This document shows positions 50,143-61,885 of a stretch of DNA of 64,000 nt, piece by piece; the stretch's first letter is position 1, and each line of letters starts with the position of its first letter. Location: NCBI GenBank assembly GCA_003667245.1, contig RCNN01000138.1, positions 20,127 through 84,126 on the forward strand, read 5' to 3'. A program made the position numbers and the translations under genes. The notes below the pieces were generated by a model. The model did not search any database. It was not told the DNA's origin and was given only the letters and a program-made list of their open reading frames with translations. This stretch comes from Heterostelium multicystogenum. Lineage: Eukaryota > Evosea > Eumycetozoa > Acytosteliales > Acytosteliaceae.

Positions 50143-50318
50143 CTAATAAAAGTAAAATCTAAGAATACAATCAAATCTATGTTATTCATTTTTAGATAGT
50201 TTAATGGAAGGGAGCAATAAAAAAGATAATATTTTATTTATATTTCTTATTTATATAATTTTTATCATATTTCTTTAAATATTTAATATATGGTATATAT
50301 AAGTGGTACTGTGTTATA

Positions 50319-52859
50319 TTATTCCGAATCTCTATTAATTAAAGATTCCTTCTCATGATCATTTGGTTTTCTTTTGAATATCTTTTGTTTGATTTTCTCA
50401 ATCCAACTGTTGTCCTTGGAGTAATATTTGTTGGCAGAGTATGTCCAGTTCTTAGAGCTGTTGGCGAACTCCTGACCTTCAGCTCCAGTTGTAGCGCCAC
50501 TGGAATTGTTGGTTGGAGAGATATCGATTGGCTCCATTGATTTTTTAAGCTCATCGCTCCATGGAGCACTGGAGAGATCAAATGCATGATATTGCAAAGA
50601 GTTTTGTACGTGCTCATTTTCGACTCTGAATACAGCCCATGTAAATCTACGGAACAACTCTACAGTCGCCAAAATGGTTACAAACAACTCGTTGTTGATA
50701 CCAATGTTAAATTCGAGTGGTGTGATGGTGAGTGTCCAGGCGAAACGGAAAATGAAATTACTGAAAATGACATAGTAGTATGCCCAAATATACTTTTTGT
50801 AAATCAAGTGTTGTCTGAGCATTGGTCGTGGAGTTCCCATCCACATCAATCTCCAATCTACCAACACGTCCCAAGTATACATATAGAGTGTTGCTAGAAT
50901 AAAACAAATGCACCAAAGAATTCTACCTGGTGTCCATGGCTCTGGATAATCTATAGGGTATGTATTAGTAATGTTTCAAAAATTCCTTAGCTTCTATACT
51001 ACCTACTTGAGTAATTTCCATTGAGAGCAGAGAACAATACAACAGTAAAACCAACTGCATATTTCGTTGTGTTTCCAAGATGAATCTTTCTCTTGGTGGC
51101 TTTATATAAAAGAGCACACTGCATCATTCTCCAAAGTAGTGGCAAACCAGAAATAATAGGCAAGGCAATGTTATTTACTCTTGTACATCTTGCACCATCT
51201 AAATATAAAATAATTAGTTAAAATGATCAATTGCATTAATAATAGTCAATCTAACTGAAATACTTACTATTGGTAAGCCAATCACCAGTGAAGTAATAAC
51301 ATGCTGTATACTCCCAATCAAAGATAGTCTTGACCATGGATGTCAAGACATCACCAAGAAAACAGTGCTCTGAATTTAGTACTACCGAATGGAGTGATTA
51401 TTACATTTCCGAGTGTTTTGAAAAGCATCAATCTTGATTTTCTGTGGAAGAATCTGAAGGGGAAGAATACTACGATCAAAAAGAAAATAACCAACGCCAG
51501 TGGATATACCTGTGCAGGCATCTGGAGGAATTTGAAATTTCCCATGATAGTTCCACAAAACAGTAGATATGTGAATAGCCAGATCGAAGAAAGTGCCGAT
51601 GCTGTCTTGAAGATACGTCGACTGTCCCACCGTGGTACGTGGATCGAATCCAAAAATCAATATATAATTGACACGCTGCTTCTCCAGATGAATACACAGA
51701 CACCCCACAGCCACACCGCTAAGATCGGAATACCAACACCACGGAAAATCGGCACAACCGAAACGAAACGTCCCCAGTCTGGGTCAACTCCGACAGCTCC
51801 ACTAATAAATAATATAATTAAAAATGCAAGTGCTGCTAAACTGCTTCCAATTGCCAGACCCAATTTCATCATATGCCAATCGGTTTGAGTTTGACATCGA
51901 TACCGGTCTGAGCTTGTGTCTCGCTGTTGTCAACTTTTCAATTTTAAATATCTTACAAAACAATAACTAAACAATGAGATCAAAGCATTAGTAACCTCTC
52001 CATCTCTGATTCTATAGTAATGATTCATACTTCTACATCCTCTTTCATATTTTTCCATATTTTTGAAGCAAAGAATGTCTCTTTTTCAATCAGACCCATG
52101 TGGGTCTCTCTGATGCTCTTTGAAGTTAATCTATCGAATTTCTTTAGGATCTTTGAAAAACCAGTGTGATTCAATCTGACAAAGTTCTCCAACATTGTCA
52201 ATCCTTGATATAGCTCTAGAAATGCTCTGTGAATATTCTTTAATAGCTTTGGATTTGGATTCTGGTCTTTCAATATCTGTTTACCAAAATTATGGAATTA
52301 GAATGTTGGTTGTTCTTAAAAATAGTGCCATTGATTTCCTTACCATTGATGCGTGCTCAGTCAATTTATTGTAATGAACAATCAGATCTTTCTCCTTTAT
52401 TATAAAGAAATCGTTGACCTTCTTTAACTCTTCATTCATCTTTTTAAAGAAGAGCTTTTCTTTGTCGATTTTAGTCATGAATGTATGTGTTTCGTCTGCT
52501 TGTGCCACTTCTTTCATATCGATTCTGCCCAAGCTACTGTGTCTACTATCGGTTCCATCTAAATAAACCTGTTGCTGTTGAGCTTGAGGTTGCTGAATGC
52601 TTTGGTTTTGAGGATGTTGCTCGGGATTTGGAAATTGAGTCGATACCATTGGCTGTGCTTCGTCGCCGACAGGCACAACAATAATATGGTCATCATGTCC
52701 TGAGTTCAACAAAGATCTCTTTCTCAATTCATCAGGGGGAGTCTTTGCTGTCACAGGAGTATACAGATAACGCAAATATTTCTTTAACTTTCCGTAGGAA
52801 ATATATTTACTTCTCCATTCTGGAACACATTCATATCGAAGTTGTTTACCGAATTTCAT
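50319..52859 (-). CDS. SPX-EXS domain protein (XPR1/Syg1-like phosphate exporter)
   Basis: Predicted phosphate exporter gated by inositol pyrophosphates. The start at 52859 gives MKFGKQLRYECVPEWRSKYI, the SPX opening; further SPX helices are KLFFKKMNEELKKVNDFFII and LELYQGLTMLENFVRLNHTG, FSKILKKFDRLTS. A Gln-rich loop separates the SPX helices. Exons 52344-52859 and 52031-52276 are clear. Membrane segments follow (SLAALAFLIILFISGAVGV) and the EXS domain: YILIFGFDPRTTV, VYPLALVIFFLIVVFFPFRF, ALPIISGLPLLWRMMQC, YMYTWDVLVDWRLM, RFAWTLTITPLEF, ELFRRFTWAVFRVENEH. The last block with R-R-F...RxENEH is diagnostic. Additional introns lie near 51935-52030, 51197-51270 and 50943-51010; frame changes near 51895, 51690 and 51400 leave some joins unresolved. 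A basic C-terminus ends ESLINRDSE. Several such paralogues exist in D. discoideum. Confidence 0.9.
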
Positions 52860-54707
52860 CTTTAAAACAAGATAGAAACTATTCAAACAAAATCGGACTT
52901 TTGTAACTGTTTAGCTCTCTATCTCTATCTCTATCTTATATATCTCTATCAAAATCTAAATCTAGAGCTAACTGTTCGAACTGTCCAACTATCTAAATCT
53001 ATTTAGCTATATCCTGGTAGGAGGTAATGTATACTATTTTGCTGAATTAAAATAAATATTAATATTCATAAATGAATGTCAGTGTTTTGTATCTATTGGA
53101 TATCTAAATAACTATCTATCTATAAAAATCTATCATATCAAAAATTCTTAAATGATCAAGAGGCAGTTTAATAGTTGTGTTGCGATAAGCTGCTCTTTGA
53201 AAATGGTGAAAATTTTCTATCAACAGTCAAGATGAAGGAGCGTAATTAATTTGAATTTCGTTTCGATTTTTGTTTGCTGCTTGGCATTCGAATTTTCAAA
53301 TAAATTATTATTATAATCAATATGATATGATGCTTAATACATTATGACTATTGAAATGATGATAATAATAAAAATAATAATATAATGTATTGGATAGATG
53401 TTAATTGTGACAGATGTAAATGATATGTTTCTGTTGCTTGTTTGTTTGGTTTGTTTCGGTTTGTTACTTTAATAGCATTAGTTTAATGATGTCTTGTTGT
53501 TTATATTTGCATATATATTTCTAAATAAGATCATCAGAACATACGAATACACTATATAATTCTTATACTATACGATTATATTATTCTATAGAAATGATAG
53601 AATTGATATTGTTTTTTATAAATTGAATGTTGTTTGCTGTAGTTGAAATTTGGAAATTATAGGTAGAAGTACTACTAAGTGGTGACATGGAATGGGGTAG
53701 ATGTTATACCCCTAAATAATTAGCTTTATAATTAATTAAAATCATGTTAAATTTAAATTGAACACACTATCATTCTATCATTCATCCTTCATTCATTCAT
53801 TCTGATAAGTAAGTATTACACCCTTCTTATACTCTACACATACTCTACTCTTTAGAATCAAAATGATAATAATATTTTGTTGTTTACATTATTACTATTT
53901 GTATTATTATTATTACTGTTCATATTTGCAGTTCATTTTGGGATAAAATATAGTCCATCATCAATATTTGCTTCTTTCGTTCATCCTTGTTCCATATCCA
54001 TTGCAGTTACTTAACTAACCGAAACTAAACCAAAATAATAGGATCCAATCGTAACTGAACTCATTTCGATTTTATTTTTAAAATGAGATTGCACATCACA
54101 TATGACAGATATTATACTATTGCTATAAATTTATTTGTTTACCTTTTGGTATATTTTTTGTAAATAGTAGATATTTAAATTTTATAATATAATATCTTGT
54201 TATCTTTGAAAAAAACAACAACAGTTGGACTATTTTACTTTTCTCCTCTTTTGTTGACAACCAACAACAACAATAAAAACTCTAGATCACTTTTTAAAAC
54301 TGATCAAAAACAATAAAACTTTGTTTTTGGTGACAACCAAGTCCTCTAGGATAGGTTGTAGGGTACGTCTCACCAGGTACATTTTTTGATTTTTGAAGTC
54401 AAAAATTTTGGTCCTGGTAACAGAGATTTCTTTTGTTTTTTGTATTTTTTGAATATGCACAAATAAGATTTGCACCTGTTCCAGTTGGTGTCATTTGATC
54501 AAGATATTTATTTTGTTCCTATGCAAAATCTTTGTATTTATAAATTCCAATCAAATATTAGATATTTTTATTACTATACTTCTCACACAAAGACCTCGGT
54601 AAATAAACCGAATTATTATCTTCATCTATCAAATGACTAAATGATGCTTCAGTACAAAGATAATTATAGCCATGCATGGTGCTAAAGTTTAATGATAAAA
54701 GTTTGTT
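52860..54707. other. Intergenic, no supported gene
   Basis: About 1.85 kb of A/T-rich DNA covering the 5' flank of the XPR1-like gene and the 3' flank of rrp1. Holds CTATCT repeats (52918-53010, 53105-53135) and ATTCATTC repeats near 53785. No coding or RNA gene recognised. Confidence 0.5.
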
Positions 54708-56245
54708 TTATTTTCTTTGTTTCTTATTGTTATTCTGCTGTTTCTTTGGTTGAGTTGGAGCTGGAACTGGAACTACTTTCTTGTTATTTTGATTTGTTGT
54801 TTTTCTTTGATGGTGGCAATTGGACTTCTTCCTCCTCTTCTTCTTCTTCTTCATCCAATTGAAGTAATGATTCGTCTAATTCTTCTTCTTCACCATCTTC
54901 AAAATCTTCTTCATCTAGTTCCTCTTCGTCTAACTCTTCTTCTTCTTCTACTCCATCTTCATCTTCATCCTCGGCATCTTCTTCATCATCTTCTTCATCT
55001 TCTTCAGCATCTTCTAATTGTTCATCTCCTTCCTGTTCGATAATATTACCATCTTCATCAATATAGTTTTGGTCTATCAAGTTGTCTGCTGATTCTTCCA
55101 ACTCCTTTAACTTATTGGCAGTGGCTTCAAATCTGTTACTAAGGTTAAATAATAATTTTCTATTTTCTTGTTTTGTTTTCCTGTTGGTAACTCAGAGTTA
55201 GTATTGCCTGTTGGACCGTTGGTGGGGAAGATAGTTAGATAGTTACTTTGATGAGGCAATGGCTAAAAATAATTTTGATAACATTTTATAATCGGTTGGG
55301 AAGATGGTTTGGATAACCTCACCGTTCTCGTCGTACTGCTCTTCAATCATCCATGGATCACGCTCCTCGAATGGCGAGTAGGTGGTCATAATACGGTGGA
55401 AAATACGATCTCTAATACGGAGCATGGCCACGTCGTCTTCAGACTTAGCCAAGTAGTTGATAAAGGGCATGAGCAATTTGTTGAGGTATGAGCTATCGAG
55501 ATAGCCTTGCGATACATTGTAGAGCTCGACCAAGTAGATATCGGCAATGTGCAAAATGAGACCGTTGGTCTCGGCAGTGGTGGTCGATGCTGGATTCAAG
55601 CATGTCTCCTTCAAGACCTCAATGAAATCCTGCAAGAGGTTGATTCCTCTTCCATTTGGTGCATCTTGATACTTCAAGAGGAACTTGAATGACTTTCTCA
55701 GCATCTTTCTGACTAATGAGTAGTATTTGTCCAAACGATATCTATCGATTAAGTGCCACTTTTGGAACATGGTCACAAAGAATGTTCTGATGAATTGCAG
55801 TGACATTTCGTTGAGATTGAAAACACCGATCAGATCAGATATCTTTTCATTCAACTTATCTTGCCACAATGGTTTATCAGCACCCCATACATCTATAGCA
55901 TAGTTTCAATTAAATGAGATGAGTGTTGTGTTCTGTTGGTTGTCCGCTGCAGCACCTGATTGGTGACTGTCTATCTTAGTACATACATAAAAACAAAGCT
56001 TTCCAAATCTGTAATAACTCAATCTCTGTGAATAGAGTGTTGTGGTTGATCAAAAGCTTCAGCTGTCCCAAATTTGCTAATCTAATCTTTGGATCCTCCG
56101 ATACCAAACCCTCAGCGATCTCTTTGATTGGGTATACTTTAACTCTTCTCTTTTTCTGTACCTCTTCTCTTTCGATATCATCCTGTGTTCTCTTTTTTGG
56201 TTTGACCAAAGTATAGTTGGTAGAATCACCACCTTTAATAACCAT
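54708..56245 (-). CDS. rrp1: Ribosomal RNA processing protein 1 (RRP1/Nop52)
   Basis: Nucleolar protein needed for 27S/28S pre-rRNA processing. Exons 55987-56245, 55248-55892 and 54708-55138 join in phase. N-terminus MVIKGGDSTNYTLVKPKKRT is basic; the NOP52 domain has IRLANLGQLKLLINHN, LLQIWKALF, WGADKPLWQDKLNEKISDLI, FVTMFQKWHLIDRYRLDKYY, LVRKMLRKSFKFL, ILHIADIYLVELYNV, LLMPFINYLAKSEDD. The last exon is an extreme Asp/Glu tract (EEEEEEEEEVQLPPSKKN). Read directly it stops at 54784, but adding one A in the AAAA before that stop recovers a coding-like basic tail (KKVVPVPAPTQPKKQQNNNK) to a stop at 54708-54710, which I prefer. The protein is about 450 residues. Confidence 0.9.
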
Positions 56246-56574
56246 TTTACAACTACTAACTACTACAGACTATATATTAAATACAAGCTATCTAAATAAC
56301 AGAATATGATTTGAATTAAATTATAGTAAGATAGATAAGAATTTCATAAAAATTAAAAAAAAACTCTAAAAAAGTCGTTCGTTTTTATTAATAATAATAA
56401 AATATTTAAATTTGTATTTTTTGTTTTTGATTTTATTTTATTTTTGTATTTGTTGTTTCTGTCATACATACATTCGATACAATACGATGTTATAATAAGT
56501 ACAAAATTTGTGAAGTGTCTTGTTGTTGTTGTTGTTGTTGTTGTTGTGTATGTAAAATGGGGATTATTTTGATC
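56246..56574. other. Intergenic region with (TTG)n tract
   Basis: Between the 5' end of rrp1 and the 3' end of the repeat protein, both on the minus strand. A/T-rich; holds the (TTG)n run at 56519-56548. Confidence 0.5.
56519..56548. repeat. (TTG/CAA)n microsatellite
   Basis: About nine GTT/TTG units just past the chosen stop of the Ser/Thr/Gly-rich protein. On the minus strand it would read poly-Gln in one frame and poly-Thr in another, so the neighbouring gene's true C-terminus could extend through it if one base is wrong. Confidence 0.8.
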
Positions 56575-59235
56575 CTAATAGTATTTAGTCCTGATTCTCT
56601 TTGAGTTTGATTTGAAATTGAATTTGTTTTCTGATAATCCTCCTGAGGTGTATCCTGTGGTTTGTCCACTAGATGATGATCCTGATGTTTGTCCAGTAGA
56701 TGCAGAACCGGTTGTTTGTCCAGAAGATGCAGAACCTGTAGTTTGACCACTAGATCCTGAAGTTTGTCCGGTTGTTTGTCCAGATGATGCGGAACCTGTG
56801 GTTTGACCAGATGAAGAGCCTGTGGTTTGACCACTAGATCCTGAAGACTGTCCAGTTGTTTGACCTGTGGATGCGGAACCTGTGGTTTGACCAGATGAGG
56901 AGCCTGTGGTTTGACCACTTGATCCTGAAGTTTGTCCAGTTGTTTGACCTGTGGATGCGGAACCTGTGGTTTGACCACTCGATCCTGAAGTTTGTCCGGT
57001 TGTTTGTCCAGAAGATGCAGAGCCAGTGGTTTGACCACTTGAAGCTGATCCAGTTGTTTGACCACTGGAAGAACCTGAGGTCTGACCAGATGATGCCGAA
57101 CCAGTAGTTTGACCAGTTGACGCAGAACCGGTTGTTGGTTGGGAAGATGATCCAGTTTCCAGTTGTACCAGAAGCGCCAGTAGTTGGTTGGGAAGATGAT
57201 CCTGATTGAGATCCAGTACCTGATTGAGTGGTGATAAATCCTGAGGTACCAGATTGAGAACCTGATTGGGAACCTGATTGTGATCCAGACTGTGATCCAG
57301 TACCTGATTGTGAGCCTGATTGTGAGCCTGATTGAGATCCTGATGTACCTGAAGTTCCAGATTGAGTAGTCGATGAACTATGACCTCCAGATGATGATCC
57401 ACCAGCAGAACCTCCATGAGTTTTTCCTGAGCCACCAGAGGAACCACCAGAGGAGCCACCATGAGTTTTTCCTGAGGAGCCACCTGATGAACCACCTGAG
57501 GAACCACCAGTAGTACCATGAGTAGCTGGACCTGATGTGTGGGTAGATGATGGACCTGATGTGTGGGTGGATGGGCCAGAGGATGGTCCTGTTGATGTAC
57601 TGTGTCCTGCAGAACTTACGATAGAGGTCAAAATCGCTGTGATTGGCTCATGTGTAGTTGAAGTAGTTGAAACAGATGTCGCAACATGAGTGGAGGTTGG
57701 AGAAAACTGTGGTTGTTGTAGCTACATGAGTTGAACTTGTGGTTTGACCGGTTGATTGTAGCGATATGAGTGGAAGTTGTAGGGCTAGTGGTTTGACCAG
57801 TTGTTGTAGCTACATGAGTTGAACTTGTGGTTTGACCGGTTGATGTAGCGATATGAGTGGAAGTTGGAGAAATTGTACTTGAAGTCGAAGAAGTTCCAAT
57901 CGTAGTTCCAACTGATGGACCAGAGGTGGTTGATGTTCCAATGGTAGAATCTGTAGTTGAAACAGTTGTTCCTGTGGAAGAAGTTCCAATAGTAGTTACA
58001 ACTGATGGACCAGAGGTAGTTGAAGTTCCTGTGGTGGAAGTTCCAATAGTAGTTCCAACTGATGGACCAGAGGTTGTTGAAGTTCCTGTGGTAGAATCTG
58101 TAGTTGAAACAGTTGTTCCTGTGGAAGAAGTTCCAACAACAGTTACTGCTGGACTAGTAGAAGTACTGACAACGGTTGAAATATTTCCAGTTGAAGTAGT
58201 AGATGAGGTAACAGTTGATGTAGAGGTGGAAGATCCTGTAGTTGACGATGATGTAGATGATGCGGAACCAGATGAGGAACCAGTAGTAGTGGTACTAGGA
58301 GCAATTTGATTAGATACATATATACTAAAGAAAGCATAGACATTCTTCAAAGGTTTGGTGTTGGAGTAGTAGGTGATGGTATTGTAGGTGGTACCTTTAA
58401 CAATTGAGATAATATCATCACATGGTGACATGGCATATAGCTTTCCTCCTTTGTAGGTTGGTGTTGACTTGCAGAGCACTTCACCAGTAGCATTGTTGGT
58501 GAAAGTGATATTGACAATACCGGTCGAAGCCGAAGTTTGGAAGTAGACAGCATCTAAATCTTGAAGCCATTTGGCACTATTTTGTTGTCTGAATAATCCA
58601 CCATTTCCTGGAATGTTGAATGGTCCAAAACTGGCAGTAGCAGAGCTAGCTGTTTTCATCAAAGGAATAGATTTACTCTCATTTGAAAGCGAATACTTGA
58701 GGTAGTAGGCCAAATCCAATTGAACAGGATTTGTGGTGTTTTCCATCGAATAGTAGCTGAGCTGGATAGTTGTAGTAGTATTATCAAGCACCGATACGAC
58801 GTATGGCGATGGGAATACGATTGGGGTAACAATGTTGGCGAGTGTAAATGAGAACAACTTCTTAGCAACAGGTTTGTTTACAATGAAATCAACAGACAAC
58901 ACCTTGAGCAAATCCTTCTGGTATGGCTTTCCACTGGTTTCATTCAAAAGCATCACTTGAATTCCACTGATATCGTAACCTCCTGATGGCATTGGAACAT
59001 TGGTAAAATTCAACTGTACCAATGTATTGAACTTGCACTCTCCAGCATTTAATTTATTTCCAAATACTTGATTATCACCATTCTTATTAAATCAACATGG
59101 TCAGTTGAATTATGAATATTGATATCCATCTGAATTTGGATCTTGAAAATCCAACAAAATTCCATAACTTACGACAATAGTCAATGATTGATATAATCCA
59201 AAGATTAACAATAATGTAATATATATTAATTTCAT
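56575..59235 (-). CDS. Secreted Ser/Thr/Gly-rich repeat protein
   Basis: Probable extracellular or wall-associated protein with an O-glycosylated stalk. Exon 1 (59173-59235) is a signal peptide, MKLIYITLLLIFGLYQSLTI. A GT...AG intron leads in phase to exon 2 at 59092 (NGDNQVFGNKLNAGECKFNT). The next about 270 residues form an Asn-glycosylation-rich ectodomain (LNETSGK, DNTTTTIQLSYYSMENTT, FTNNATGEVLCKSTP) that I do not recognise. Then come long Ser/Thr stretches with repeats TGTSTTSGPSV and THVATTTGQTT, a Gly/Ser block with SGKTHGG, SQSGSQSG runs, and a C-terminal array of SGQTTGSAS units. Frame changes near 57630-57760 and 57150 are expected in such repeats. The end KFNFKSNSKRIRTKYY is basic with no GPI-type hydrophobic tail. 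Similar stalk proteins are common in dictyostelid sheaths and spore coats; no specific homologue claimed. Confidence 0.75.
56640..57130 (-). repeat. Coding tandem repeat, SGQTTGSAS units
   Basis: Imperfect repeats of about 24-63 bp encode SGQTTG, SGQTSGSS and TGSAS units in the C-terminus of the secreted repeat protein. Copies differ mainly at silent or Ser/Thr/Ala-swapping positions. Confidence 0.8.
57240..57350 (-). repeat. Coding tandem repeat, SGSQ units
   Basis: Twelve-base units encoding SQSG/GSQS repeated about ten times within the same secreted protein, distinct from the SGQTTG array. Confidence 0.75.
57780..58120 (-). repeat. Coding tandem repeat, TGTSTTSGPSV units
   Basis: Larger repeats (TTSGPSVGTTIGTS, SSTGTTVSTTDST) in the Ser/Thr stalk of the secreted protein, with near-identical copies that could hinder assembly. 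Confidence 0.7.
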
Positions 59236-59758
59236 ACTTAAAGAAATATTAAGAAATGATAATAATATGATGGTTATTAATTGATTGATCAGATCAATCT
59301 AGACACTACAATGTTGAAAATCTAAAATCAAAAAAAAAAAATAGTTATAAAAGTTGTTGATTTACAATAGATATTTCGTAATTTTCTAAACACGTTTAGT
59401 AATTTCCAAAATCTTCGACAACAACTATCCCAAAAACTTGGAGCCGAAGGAAGAAGGAGGACCTAATTTCTGCCCAAATTTTGTGATGTTTTTTGTTTTT
59501 TATTTTTTACTAAACATCAACCTGGTTACCATCTTACAATTCTCACCAATTTGAATACTCTCATGAATGATCTTTTTGAACTTTGAGAATGAAGATGACG
59601 ACATGTATAGGATTTGAATCAACGAAACTTTCGATGTACTTTTATCTGTTATCGAAATTTTTAAAGAACATACTCTATTTCTACTTTGCTTTATATTTAT
59701 TTATTTACATCCATATATATTCCAAATTATTATTATATCAAACTTGATGATATGGGTA
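59236..59758. other. Intergenic region
   Basis: 5' flank of the secreted repeat protein and 3' flank of ess2. Contains an A11 run near 59330 and T-runs near 59490-59510. No gene. Confidence 0.5.
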
Positions 59759-61183
59759 CTAGAAGTTTAATAGATCGTCTGTTATACTTTTCTCTCTTGC
59801 TGGTGTTGAAAGTACATCGGAGGGCTTGGGTGTTGTTAGTTTTGATGATTTGCCGGGTGTGGGTGTTAAAAGGTTCTTTTGGCGGTTGATGCTGCTTGAT
59901 GGTGTATTTATATTGCTCTTGGGTGTTTGTTGGTAGCTCTTTCGAAGCTGTTGATCTTTGGCCAGCATCGGTGATTTGAGAAGGTGAGGCGATCGTATTG
60001 ACAATAGCTTTTTGAGCTGCTGGCGAGAGTGATGAAATTGGGTTTTTGTTCTTTGGAGTTGCTCCTCTTGTATTGCTATTTGATGATTTGTCGGCAAGTG
60101 AATATGCCAGCTTCTCTCTCGGTTGTGTTTCTGGTATTTTAAATGATCCTCTGGATGAATCGGTTATGTTGAGTGGTGTTGATATGGGGTTGCTGGGAGC
60201 AACAGTGGTGTTCCGTCAATGCGACCCCAAGTCATGAGTGGAGACTCTCCATAGTCGGCCTGGAGATTGCTTGGCGTCAGTTGTGGTGTCGACAGCAGGC
60301 CAAGGTCGGATGCATCCATTTTGTGGCCTTCTTTTTCCATTCTCTGTAACCGGGCGATCTGCTCTGGCAATGAGAGAGAATGGAAAGGTGTAGGATCTGG
60401 CTGCTTCTCGGCTGCTGCTTTTTGTCTCTCTTTGAAATCCACTGATACTCTGGTGTTATCACGAACAATTTCTTTTGGTGGGCCCATGATTGTGGAGGGA
60501 TCGACCATCGACTTTGCCTTGCCCTCTGGGTAGTACATTAATCTGTTGCGAACCGTGTGACTCCACGAATCTGGAGCAGTCTTTTGTGAATCTGACGACT
60601 CCAACAAAAGCTGTTGATTCTGGTTTTTGGAAGCATCCTCCATCCACTTGTACTTCAAGCTATTCTCCAACTTGTTCTTCTTTGATATTTCCGAATAACT
60701 AGCATCGTCCTCACTCTTGTAGTTTGCAACAAACTGATCCAAACCAATACCATCGATTATATCTTTTTCTTGACTTTCATCATTACTATTTACACTGCTG
60801 TTGGTTGTAGTGGTTTGCTGCTGTACACCAGGAGTTCTGTCAAATTGGGCTGGTGTATCCAAAGACTGATGATGTCTCGTACTACCATGCTTTTGTCTTA
60901 TGGATGTATTTAGTCGTCTAATCGACTGCATTTGTATAGTTTGCATTCTTGCAATATCATTTGATTCCACAGCATCCATCCATTCCAGCTGACTCTTTAG
61001 ATTCGGCAAATCAGGGAAGTAATCCCTCTGTATGATACGTGATAGTGAATCTACATACTTCTCTTCCTCCAATACCACCGACTTATCTTCTTCATCGTCA
61101 TCAGCTTGCAGTCCATTATTCAACTCTACTATCTGTCTATTATTATTATTATTATTATTAATACTATTTCTATTTATACTCAT
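59759..61183 (-). CDS. ess2: Splicing factor ESS2 homologue (DGCR14/Es2)
   Basis: Nuclear protein of the spliceosomal C complex. Start MSINRNSINNNNNNNRQIVE; the family signature follows: VVLEEEKYVDSLSRIIQRDY, FPDLPNLKSQLEWMDAVESN. Further conserved parts are DGIGLDQFVANYKSEDDASY, KYKWMEDASKNQ, WSHTVRNRLMYYPEG, and the Pro/Thr-rich segment SPLMTWGRIDGTPLLL. There the frame changes at about 60175 and continues as GSFKIPETQPREKLAYSLAD, SSLSPAAQKAIVNTIASPS. After another change near 59930 a Thr/Pro/Ser-rich tail (LTPTPGKSSKLTTPKPSDVL) ends at 59759. A single exon accounts for everything. Length is about 470 residues, close to human ESS2. Confidence 0.88.
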
Positions 61184-61561
61184 GATATCTCTATGATGAT
61201 TCTAAAAACTATTTTAGCAACATTATTGATTGTTATATTATTACTATTATTATTAATGATATTCTTTTAGAATGAAGCAATACCTTTGAGAATAGACTAT
61301 TCTAATTCTTAATATCTGGGGGTTTAGATTGGGTTAGGTTGTGTGTTTATTTTTTGTTTGAATTTTTTTCATGAATATATTGCTTAAAAGTATAAAGTTC
61401 AGTGTTCCAGCAGGAAGTAGTCAGATAATAATGTGGAAATAGATAGAATGTAGTAATAGTATAGTATAACTATAATTCAAAGAATTATATGTTTAATTTA
61501 TTTTGATAACATATGTTATTGATTTAAAGAATTAATTCACTTTCAAGTTTAGTCTGCTTAT
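61184..61561. other. Intergenic region
   Basis: 5' flank of ess2 and 3' flank of the small cysteine-rich gene. A/T-rich, no gene seen. Confidence 0.5.
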
Positions 61562-61885
61562 TTAATTCTTTATACAAGTACCTGGGAAGTCACAACATAC
61601 TGGACTTGGATAACAACTATTTTTTAAGAAAATTTGTTTGTTAACAAGAGATCAGATCAATGATAACTTAGTCATGACTTACGTATATCCAGGACAACAG
61701 ATCATTTCAGTTAAACCACCACATAAAGAAGTGCTACATTCATCTTGGGCACTAATTAATTAAATGTATTTATTAGCGTTATTCCTTGGTATTAGATATT
61801 TATATTTGTACTTCTTTACTTACTTGATGGTAATGAAAAGTCCCAAAACAATGAAAACTAATGCTAAAATAATTTGTCTATTCAT
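61562..61885 (-). CDS. Small secreted 8-cysteine peptide, three exons, undescribed
   Basis: A 61-residue precursor hidden in three short exons: 61824-61885, 61683-61751, 61562-61616. All four splice sites are canonical (GTAAGT donors, ATTAG and AATAG acceptors) and phases match exactly, with no frame defects. Exon 1 encodes a strong signal peptide (MNRQIILALVFIVLGLFITI), predicted to be cleaved after NAQ or nearby. The mature part of about 38 residues has eight cysteines: DECSTSLCGG, EMICCPGYTC, SPVCCDFPGTCIKN. The spacing C-x4-C-x7-CC-x4-C-x5-CC-x5-C, with two CC pairs, suggests a compact disulfide knot. The CCPGYTC block recalls small extracellular Cys-rich modules such as granulin-like folds, but the match is too short to name a family. 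Role unknown: matrix, signalling or defence peptide are all possible. Confidence 0.82.

Noticed and set aside
54717..55043. 108-codon plus-strand Leu/His-rich frame
   Set aside because: Antisense shadow of the acidic Asp/Glu tract of rrp1.
57857..58309. 150-codon plus-strand Val/Glu-rich frame
   Set aside because: Antisense of the Ser/Thr repeats in the secreted stalk protein; periodicity explains the long open frame.
9640..59530. Intergenic patches with phrases like GGTCCTGG/TTTTTGATTTTTGAAG considered as a dispersed repeat
   Set aside because: By eye the similarity between copies (for example near 10220 and 54390) is too short and could reflect composition.
59590..59625. GATTCAAATCC-like box resembling a tRNA B box on the minus strand
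   Set aside because: No A box, acceptor stem or anticodon arm could be folded around it.
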